A DNA stretch of 23,946 nt. It comes from a virus. A model generated the notes under the pieces. That model was not told the origin of the DNA. It saw nothing but the letters and a program-made list of their open reading frames with translations, and made no database searches. Below, piece after piece: positions 17,298-22,816 of the stretch. Each line of letters starts with the position of its first letter. The stretch's first letter is position 1. The stretch lies in the IMG/VR virus record IMGVR_UViG_3300020470_003684, positions 1 through 23,946 of that record. One strand, written 5' to 3'. The translations under genes and the position numbers were made by a program.

Positions 17298-17726
17298 ATG
17301 GGATACATAGATAAGACTACTCTAACACTTGACGCAATACTTACTAATAAAGGGAGAGATTATTTAAGAAAAGCAGTATTTGGTGAAAATAAAAATGGTG
17401 AGCATGTAATTACTAAATTTGCATTATCAGATGATGAAGTTGATTATGGATTATGGGATACAACACCAAGTGGTTCAAATTTTGCAAAACCACTCGGACA
17501 AGTCATTGACAATATGCCAGTAATAGAACCGATTGTTACTGATAATGAGATTATGACATATTTTTTGTTTAAAGATGGTATAGAGTTCACAACTGAACCT
17601 GAAGTGGCAGATAATAATCCACCATATTCAAATTTTTCAATGAAGGTTAGACCAGAAAAGAAAGAAAAGAAGGGAAAGAAAGGGAAGTCACCATTTAGTT
17701 TATTTAAGAAGGGATATCAATTCTAA
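17298..17726 (+). CDS. N-domain-only family member with a basic C-terminal tail
   Basis: 142 residues. AGGA at 17284-17287, inside the end of the previous gene, can serve the ATG at 17298. Residues 1-95 are the family N-terminal domain (ILTNKGRDYL, then VITKFALSDDEVDYGLWD and NEIMTYFLF), with a short insertion near residue 30. After it comes NNPPYSNFSMKV, which resembles the first strand of a PKD domain, and then a strongly basic tail (EKKEKKGKKGK) ending in KKGYQF. The shared C-terminal domain is absent, so this is shorter than the two genes before it. It may be a free-standing N-domain protein or the remnant of a longer one. The stop overlaps the next start (TAATG at 17724-17728). Confidence 0.7.
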   Translation: MGYIDKTTLTLDAILTNKGRDYLRKAVFGENKNGEHVITKFALSDDEVDYGLWDTTPSGSNFAKPLGQVIDNMPVIEPIVTDNEIMTYFLFKDGIEFTTEPEVADNNPPYSNFSMKVRPEKKEKKGKKGKSPFSLFKKGYQF

Positions 17727-18286
17727 TGGGATATTTAAATAAAACTATACAAAGTGTAACTGCACATTTTACCAAAAGGGGTAGAGAAATTTTAGCAAAT
17801 GCTTTATCAGGGGATACAAGCGGTGATTATATAATTACACAATTTGCATTAGGTGATGATGAAATAGATTATGGTTTATGGGATGAAACCCAACCAGAAA
17901 ATTTACAAGGAAGAATTTTAGAGAATATGCCTGTAATTGAATCATTTGTGAATCAAAAAGAAATTATGAATTCTTTTATAATGGTTGAAACACCACCGAT
18001 TCCATATGGTTCATCAATTTCCAATGTACAAACTGCATTAGAATTTGATGGAGTTGATCAAATTATTGAGATTATTCCTAATACAGAAAATCATGGGGAA
18101 TCTGAAGAATATGAATTTTTTCTTGAACACGATAATATAGTTGAGATGACCAATCCATATACTGTACCGACATCAAATTTTAGTATGTCAATAGGAGAGG
18201 GAGATGCACCTATTACAGATTTTATTATGAGTATTATAACAGGTGGGGGAACACCACCAGTTGCTAATTTTAGTATGAATTTATAA
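17726..18286 (+). CDS. N-domain family member ending in repeated PKD-strand-like segments
   Basis: 186 residues, start overlapping the previous stop. Residues 1-90 are the family N-terminal domain (HFTKRGREIL, then IITQFALGDDEIDYGLWD and KEIMNSFIM). From about 148 to the end are three short similar segments: SNFSMSI, TDFIMSI and ANFSMNL. They are about 15-16 residues apart, with APIT and TPPV before the last two. PPVANFS is the usual opening strand of a PKD domain. The protein stops right there, and the next gene begins with the rest of a PKD domain in another frame. The C-terminal family domain is missing. This looks like the front part of a once longer N-PKD-C protein, or a set of parts made separately. 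Confidence 0.7.
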   Translation: MGYLNKTIQSVTAHFTKRGREILANALSGDTSGDYIITQFALGDDEIDYGLWDETQPENLQGRILENMPVIESFVNQKEIMNSFIMVETPPIPYGSSISNVQTALEFDGVDQIIEIIPNTENHGESEEYEFFLEHDNIVEMTNPYTVPTSNFSMSIGEGDAPITDFIMSIITGGGTPPVANFSMNL

Positions 18287-18296
18287 GGAGTTTATA

Positions 18297-18635
18297 ATGG
18301 CAATTTCAGGAAATATACCACTAACAGTAGAATTTACAAATACTTCTACAGGTGATAATTTAACATATTTGTGGGATTTTGGTGATGGAAATACAAGTAC
18401 TCAACAAAACCCAAGTCATGAATATGTAGTTGCTGGAAACTATACTGTGACATTGACAACCACTAACAATTATGGTAGTGATGTTAAAACAGATACCGTT
18501 TCTGCAACATCAGCAGCAGATAAACAAGGTGATGGAAAATTTGATTCACCAAAGGATCTAATAAGTGATATTGAAGGTATGGATGTGAAATCAGATGGTA
18601 AAGAAGGTGATGGCGTCTTGAGTTTGGTAAAATAG
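18297..18635 (+). CDS. PKD (Ig-like) domain protein lacking the first strand
   Basis: 112 residues; ATG with AGGAG (18286-18290) seven bases upstream. Residues 3-70 are a textbook PKD domain from its second strand on: SGNIPLTVEFTNTS, YLWDFGDGNTS (24-34), NPSHEYVVAGNYTVTLT and NNYGSDV. The first strand, normally PxANFS, is absent here but present at the end of the gene immediately upstream. The remainder is an acidic Gly/Asp/Lys linker ending in GVLSLVK. PKD domains are extracellular Ig-like folds for protein or carbohydrate interactions and occur on phage surfaces. The clean ribosome binding site suggests it is translated. It may fold only together with the upstream product, or may be a broken part of a fused gene. 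Confidence 0.75.
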   Translation: MAISGNIPLTVEFTNTSTGDNLTYLWDFGDGNTSTQQNPSHEYVVAGNYTVTLTTTNNYGSDVKTDTVSATSAADKQGDGKFDSPKDLISDIEGMDVKSDGKEGDGVLSLVK

Positions 18636-18645
18636 GATATAGTTG

Positions 18646-19005
18646 ATGAAATTAGTAAAACAAATACCAAAGGATGGTGTGGGTAAAGAAAAAACTATAT
18701 ACGGACAAGGTGTTAGATTAAAGGCAAAAGATTTATCAACTACAAGATCAACTACATTAAAAATAACAGGTATGTCAAGTGGTGCAGTACAATATGTTGA
18801 TATTATTGTAAGAAATGGTAAACCTACAAAATTTAATAAACCATCAAAAACACCAGATGCTGGACCTTATAACTATAAAAGTCCAATAGGTGATGTTAGT
18901 AAAAAATCTGATAAAAATATTAAATCAAGTAAATCAGATAAATCTGGAAAACTTGATAAAAATGACAAATCAGGTAAAACTGATAAAATGGTTTCAAAAA
19001 AGTAA
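18646..19005 (+). CDS. C-domain-only family member with Lys/Ser/Asp-rich tail
   Basis: 119 residues from the ATG at 18646. A TTG at 18643 is in frame, but AGGA (18634-18637) is better spaced for the ATG. Residues 10-56 match the C-terminal domain of the genes at 15673 and 16603: KTIYGQGVRLKAKDL, then TTLKITGMSSGAVQYVDIIV. Compare VLGRVVTIRARQM and TGQMSGAIYVLRVQV in the second member. The N-terminal domain is absent. The tail (about 85-119) is a low-complexity run of Lys, Ser and Asp with SDKSGKLDKNDKSGK, probably disordered. With the two genes before it, this completes the N, PKD and C parts of one family architecture across three reading frames. Confidence 0.7.
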   Translation: MKLVKQIPKDGVGKEKTIYGQGVRLKAKDLSTTRSTTLKITGMSSGAVQYVDIIVRNGKPTKFNKPSKTPDAGPYNYKSPIGDVSKKSDKNIKSSKSDKSGKLDKNDKSGKTDKMVSKK

Positions 19006-19022
19006 AGTAAATGAATAATAAC

Positions 19023-19033
19023 ATATTTATATG
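19023..19033. promoter_or_regulatory. Recurrent intergenic ATATTTAT element (2 of 4)
   Basis: ATATTTATATG lies in the 46-base gap before the structural gene at 19052, 29 bases upstream of its start and just before AAGGAG (19038-19043). The complement contains TATAAATA. It probably marks the start of a new transcription unit for the three-gene family that follows. Confidence 0.5.
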
Positions 19034-19051
19034 TAACAAGGAGATAAAACA

Positions 19052-20116
19052 ATGGCAAGCAATTTCTTCACAGATATAACTGAAGAAGATAAACGAACTA
19101 ATGTACTAAGTACTATCTCATCACCTGTATGGTCAGATGGAGAGGCAACTTTAAGTTCCTTTTATACTGGTTCTACTCAGAGTGGAAGTAGTGGTGACTA
19201 TTATTATGATATATATAATAAAGTAGGAAGTGATAGTACAAGAGCAGTTCAGTTCTCAGTAGCCTATGGACATATAGAAGGTAGTGGTTCTAAAACTACT
19301 AATGCTGGAAATAATCCATCAAAGGCAGTTTATCGACAATTCAGAAATATTTGTATAAAAAACGCATCGAGTGAAACTCGATTTAATTTTAACGCAAATG
19401 GTGACGGAACAACTTATAATGCAAAAGATGTTTTCGTAATTAACATAAACAGAGCACGATACAGAGAAAAGTTAGATCCAGGTAACTGGGAACTTTGGAT
19501 TAGTGGTAGTCATGGAAACCTGATAAAGCTAATTGATGATAGTGGTGCAACTTCTGATTCATCAGTAAAGTCATCACAGAGAGTATTCAATGTTGTTTCT
19601 GGATCAATCCAAAATGGTACTTCTGATATCAAAACTACAGCTGTAGCACAATCAGCAACCAATGGTTCATTTGGGTATGTATATCCAGAACTTGGTGTTA
19701 TTGTGTTAAATGCACAACAAGTTTCTGCATCTGCAGCAAGTGGTGTAACAGGAACTACCAGTGGTATTAATTTAACTCGTTCAAGTGCAACTAATGATAA
19801 TACTTCGTATGAATTAGTAAATGCTATAGTGGGTGGTGGTAAGTTCCAAGCTCGTAGAGAAGAACAGATTAAATCATCTCATTATTTTTGTAGAGTAAAA
19901 TCTGACCAGTACAATTATAGTCAGAATCCAACCTATTATACGGGATCAAACGCAGAATTGAAAAATTCTACTTTTGTTCAAGATCCAAAATCGTATATAA
20001 CTACGGTTGGACTTTATAATAATAAGAATGAATTATTGGCTGTGGCTAAACTAAGTCAACCATTATTAAAGTCTAAAGATAGAGAAGCTGTAATTAAAGT
20101 TCGATTAGACTTTTAG
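19052..20116 (+). CDS. Phage structural protein, first of three related genes
   Basis: 354 residues; ATG with AAGGAG upstream. The protein is beta-rich, Ser/Gly/Thr-rich and lacks Cys-rich or membrane segments apart from single Cys residues. Landmarks: DITEEDKRTNVLSTISSPVWSD at the N-terminus, FYTGSTQSG, the strongly conserved RARYREKLDPGNWEL (about 135-150), LIKLIDDSGAT, a YPELGVIVLN strand, RREEQIKSSHYFCR, NPTYYTGSNAEL, and the C-terminal TTVGLYNNKNELLAVAKLSQP with a final VRLDF. The gene at 20133 is a full-length paralogue. I associate this C-terminal signature with conserved virion structural proteins of marine T4-like phages, but an exact role (tail, neck or baseplate) is not visible. 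Confidence 0.78.
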   Translation: MASNFFTDITEEDKRTNVLSTISSPVWSDGEATLSSFYTGSTQSGSSGDYYYDIYNKVGSDSTRAVQFSVAYGHIEGSGSKTTNAGNNPSKAVYRQFRNICIKNASSETRFNFNANGDGTTYNAKDVFVININRARYREKLDPGNWELWISGSHGNLIKLIDDSGATSDSSVKSSQRVFNVVSGSIQNGTSDIKTTAVAQSATNGSFGYVYPELGVIVLNAQQVSASAASGVTGTTSGINLTRSSATNDNTSYELVNAIVGGGKFQARREEQIKSSHYFCRVKSDQYNYSQNPTYYTGSNAELKNSTFVQDPKSYITTVGLYNNKNELLAVAKLSQPLLKSKDREAVIKVRLDF

Positions 20117-20132
20117 GAAAAGGAGAACCTAA

Positions 20133-21173
20133 ATGTCGTTTAAAGTTTTTGCAGACGAGGACAAGTTAGAAAATGTAGTTAGTACCATAGCCGAACGCAT
20201 GTGGTCTGATGATACAAGTACCTTAACTACATTTTATACTGGATCTACACAAGAATCTAATAGTGGTAAATACTACTATGATGTCCGTAAGGATGATGAC
20301 CAAACAAAAGATGTGCAGTTTGCTGTAACTTATGGTCATGTTAATGGTTCTGGTTCAGAAGGTTCAACGGCTACAGGGGCTACAAATCCAACTAAGGCTA
20401 TCTATTCACAATTAAGACAAGTTTTATTACCAGCACAAGTTAATAGATTTAATTTTCATGGAGATTCAGGAACTAATTACTATAGCGATGATGTTTTTGC
20501 CATTGTTTGTAACAGAGCTCGTTATAGAGAAAAAATGGATCCTGGTAATTGGGAATTACATTTAACAAGTGGAAGTAATACTGTAAAATTAATTGACGAT
20601 AGTGGAGCTACAGCAGATCCAACAATTGGTGCATCTAAACGAGAGTTTAATGTAGTTAGTGGTTCGATAGATAATGGTGTATACGAAACTGCAGCAGCCG
20701 CAGCAGCATCAACCACATCTGGTTCATATGGTTTATTTTATCCAGAAATGGGTATGATTGTTTTAAATCCAAGTGCAGTAGCATCTGGATCTGGACATAA
20801 CATTGGAGTACGAGGTGTTGTTGAACCACTTGGAACGAGTACGAGTACTAATGATTATAATCACAAAAAAATACACAATTCAATAAAGGCAGGTTCTTAT
20901 TTTTCTGCTAGAAGAGAAGAAGCAAAAAGAAGTTCATTTTATTTTTGTAGAATTCCTAATAATCAGTTTAATCATAGTCAAAATCCGTCTTATTTTACTG
21001 GTTCAAATGCAGAATTAGTAAATAATGATTTTGTTCGTGAACCACTAGCTTATATATCAACCGTAGGTTTGTACAACGATAAAAATGAATTATTGGCAGT
21101 TGCAAAAATGTCAATTCCATTTAAGAAAGATCCAAATACGGAAGCACTTATCAAAGTTAGACTTGATTATTAG
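20133..21173 (+). CDS. Phage structural protein, second of three related genes
   Basis: 346 residues; ATG with AAAGGAG upstream, 16 bases after the previous stop. It aligns end to end with the preceding protein: EDKLENVVSTIAERMWSDDTSTLTTFYTGSTQ in outline, RARYREKMDPGNWEL, VKLIDDSGAT, YPEMGMIVLN, RREEAKRSSFYFCR, NPSYFTGSNAEL, and a final STVGLYNDKNELLAVAKMS with VRLDY. An Ala-rich stretch (ETAAAAAAS) replaces part of the middle. The high similarity of motif regions, with a variable middle, fits tandem duplication. The two products may form a heteromer or occupy different virion sites; this is inference. No enzymatic motif is seen. Confidence 0.78.
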   Translation: MSFKVFADEDKLENVVSTIAERMWSDDTSTLTTFYTGSTQESNSGKYYYDVRKDDDQTKDVQFAVTYGHVNGSGSEGSTATGATNPTKAIYSQLRQVLLPAQVNRFNFHGDSGTNYYSDDVFAIVCNRARYREKMDPGNWELHLTSGSNTVKLIDDSGATADPTIGASKREFNVVSGSIDNGVYETAAAAAASTTSGSYGLFYPEMGMIVLNPSAVASGSGHNIGVRGVVEPLGTSTSTNDYNHKKIHNSIKAGSYFSARREEAKRSSFYFCRIPNNQFNHSQNPSYFTGSNAELVNNDFVREPLAYISTVGLYNDKNELLAVAKMSIPFKKDPNTEALIKVRLDY

Positions 21174-21184
21174 AGGAGATTCCA

Positions 21185-22360
21185 ATGTATAAGGATATAT
21201 CTCCCGATGATAAATCAATAACACCTTTTAAAACCTATAAAAAATTCACTTTTACTAACGCTGATAGTGGTAGTGGAGTGTATGGTTTAGAAGGTATAAG
21301 TGGAAGTTTTCATAACTTTATTCCACCAAGTGGTTCTACAAGAGGAGCATCAGCTTCCCAAAGTTATGGTGCATACAATGAACAATCACAGAGTCAAGGA
21401 AAACATTGGAATACCTGGTATAGTGATGGAACTTTTTTCAAAGTACCACTATATTATGAAATTAGAAATTTGTATTACCGATATGACCAACCTAATAATC
21501 CAAAGGCAAACAATACAAGATATCCTATTTATGCTGGTGGTAACTGGAGTAGAAAGTGGCCACACGGTAGAGAAGAGGCTGATTGGGGTAATATAAATCC
21601 TCGTAAACTTGAGGGTAAAGTAAATGTCATAACAATTCCACAACAATATTTTGGTGAGGAGATAAAACCAGGTTCAATTAGAATATTAGATGATAGTTGG
21701 TCTGAGACAATAGATTTAAGAGATGACGGACACGGACAACTTTATGATTATAAATATTCATCAAGTTTTGCAGCAGGAACACCATCAGGAACACCATTAT
21801 CTGGAAGTGTTATAGGTAATGTATTTTATGAACACGGAATTATAACAATTACTGATACTGGTTCTGCATATATATCTTGTAGTCTTGGTGATGGTACATT
21901 ACCAAGTGGACAATATGCTGGTAGTGATGGATTTGAAATAGAATTTCAAGCAACAAAAACTTCTTATGAGTATGAATATCTATGTAATGTAGAAGAATAT
22001 CAACTTACAGGTACTACAAATCCAAGTGTAGTTGTCGGTAGAAGTGGTAGTGTTATTATACCAGAAGGTGCAAAATATATTTATGATGGATATATAAATG
22101 ATTTTACTGGAGGGAAACCAAATTATCAGAGTACATTTGATTTAGTATTGCCACCAGCCAGTGGTTCGTCTTACAAAACAAAATATGTGTCAGGAAAAGA
22201 ATATCAAAATTTCACAACTCATTCTGAGTTTGGTACATATGTTACTAATATAGGTCTTTATAATGATGAAAGAGAGTTATTGGCAATAGCAAAATTATCT
22301 AAACCTATAAAAAACGATAAAGATTTACCACTTTCATTTTTAGTACGATTTGACTCGTAA
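21185..22360 (+). CDS. Phage structural protein, third and most diverged family member
   Basis: 391 residues; ATG with GAGGAG upstream. The N-terminal half differs from its two neighbours (KDISPDDKSITPFKTYKKF, GVYGLEGISGSFHNF, and a Trp/Tyr-rich stretch with WNTWYSDGTFFK and YAGGNWSRKWPHGRE). From about residue 140 it follows the same plan: IKPGSIRILDDS matches the DPGNWEL-LIDDSG region, NVFYEHGIITI matches YPELGVIVLN, and the end FGTYVTNIGLYNDERELLAIAKLSKP with VRFDS matches the shared C-terminus. It closes the transcription unit that began before 19052 and is followed by a 60-base AT-rich gap. It is probably a virion structural protein; the exact location is unknown. Confidence 0.75.
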   Translation: MYKDISPDDKSITPFKTYKKFTFTNADSGSGVYGLEGISGSFHNFIPPSGSTRGASASQSYGAYNEQSQSQGKHWNTWYSDGTFFKVPLYYEIRNLYYRYDQPNNPKANNTRYPIYAGGNWSRKWPHGREEADWGNINPRKLEGKVNVITIPQQYFGEEIKPGSIRILDDSWSETIDLRDDGHGQLYDYKYSSSFAAGTPSGTPLSGSVIGNVFYEHGIITITDTGSAYISCSLGDGTLPSGQYAGSDGFEIEFQATKTSYEYEYLCNVEEYQLTGTTNPSVVVGRSGSVIIPEGAKYIYDGYINDFTGGKPNYQSTFDLVLPPASGSSYKTKYVSGKEYQNFTTHSEFGTYVTNIGLYNDERELLAIAKLSKPIKNDKDLPLSFLVRFDS

Positions 22361-22370
22361 TTCTGCTATA

Positions 22371-22399
22371 TATATTATATTTATTAGTGTAATAATATA
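22371..22399. other. Weak AT-only inverted repeat in the gap before the MscS-like gene
   Basis: TATATTAT at 22371-22378 pairs with ATAATATA at 22392-22399 across a 13-base loop. All eight pairs are A-T and no T-run follows, so it is a poor terminator. It overlaps the ATATTTAT element and may simply reflect base composition. Confidence 0.3.
22377..22387. promoter_or_regulatory. Recurrent intergenic ATATTTAT element (3 of 4)
   Basis: ATATTTATTAG lies 44 bases upstream of the GTG start of the MscS-like gene. Its complement reads AATAAATA, one base from the T4 late core. It shares the following G with copies 1 and 2. Confidence 0.45.
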
Positions 22400-22420
22400 A
22401 CTTAAAATAGGAGAATACTC

Positions 22421-22768
22421 GTGGACAACCAAGCACAAGGTCTTGTCGAGAGTTTGATAGGACAATATGGTTGGTTATTTCTTGTGGGTGTAATCACACT
22501 CATTTTTCAAAATACCATAAAAGAAGCCGTAGACGGCATAATGGTTTTTTTAGGTAATGATTACAACGAAGATGATGTCGTTGAAGTAGATGGAGCACCT
22601 GGTCGTATAGTGAGAGTAGGGATGTGGAAAACTGTGTTCTTTATTTATCATGTATTAGATGGTAGAGTCGTAGGTGGTTCTAAATTAGTCGTAGCAAATT
22701 CTAAGTTGAAAGACCTAAAAATCGAGAAACCATTACCAAATCTTGATTTATCTAAATATGGAAAATAG
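22421..22768 (+). CDS. Minimal MscS-like membrane protein (one helix plus beta-domain)
   Basis: 115 residues; start is GTG, with AGGAG (22409-22413) seven bases before it and no better start nearby. Residues about 17-44 are a hydrophobic helix (WLFLVGVITLIFQNTIKEAV, then GIMVFLG). Residues 45-103 follow the MscS beta-domain: DYNEDDVVEVDG, APGRIVRVGMWKT, and a Gly-x-Val strand ending in VANSKLKDL. From memory of E. coli MscS, the segment from Gln30 to Thr71 aligns without gaps to the end of pore helix TM3 and the beta-domain, including G-x-x-G-x-(I/V)-x-x-V. In MscS this region forms the pore and the side-portal vestibule. The usual TM1 and TM2 sensor helices and the C-terminal alpha-beta domain are absent (MscS is 286 residues). 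It may form a small oligomeric pore or join host MscS rings; both are inference. Confidence 0.75.
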   Translation: MDNQAQGLVESLIGQYGWLFLVGVITLIFQNTIKEAVDGIMVFLGNDYNEDDVVEVDGAPGRIVRVGMWKTVFFIYHVLDGRVVGGSKLVVANSKLKDLKIEKPLPNLDLSKYGK

Positions 22769-22777
22769 ACAAATCTG

Positions 22778-22788
22778 ATATTTATAGT
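22778..22788. promoter_or_regulatory. Recurrent intergenic ATATTTAT element (4 of 4)
   Basis: ATATTTATAGT lies 39 bases upstream of the start of the secreted-protein gene, in a 48-base gap. The complement contains TATAAATA. CTGGAG just before the ATG is the likely ribosome binding site. Confidence 0.45.
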
Positions 22789-22816
22789 TGTAGAGCAACG
22801 CTAACTGGAGATAAAA

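Noticed and set aside
17726-18635. Programmed ribosomal frameshift joining the N-domain and PKD genes
   Set aside because: No slippery heptamer is visible at the junction, and a stop, AGGAG and ATG lie between the parts; reinitiation or gene fission explains it more simply.
18643-18645. TTG as the start of the C-domain-only gene
   Set aside because: The ATG three bases later has better spacing from AGGA and is the more usual start codon.
22371-22399. Rho-independent terminator after the third structural paralogue
   Set aside because: The stem is A-T only with a 13-base loop and no T-run follows, so it is kept only as a weak inverted repeat.
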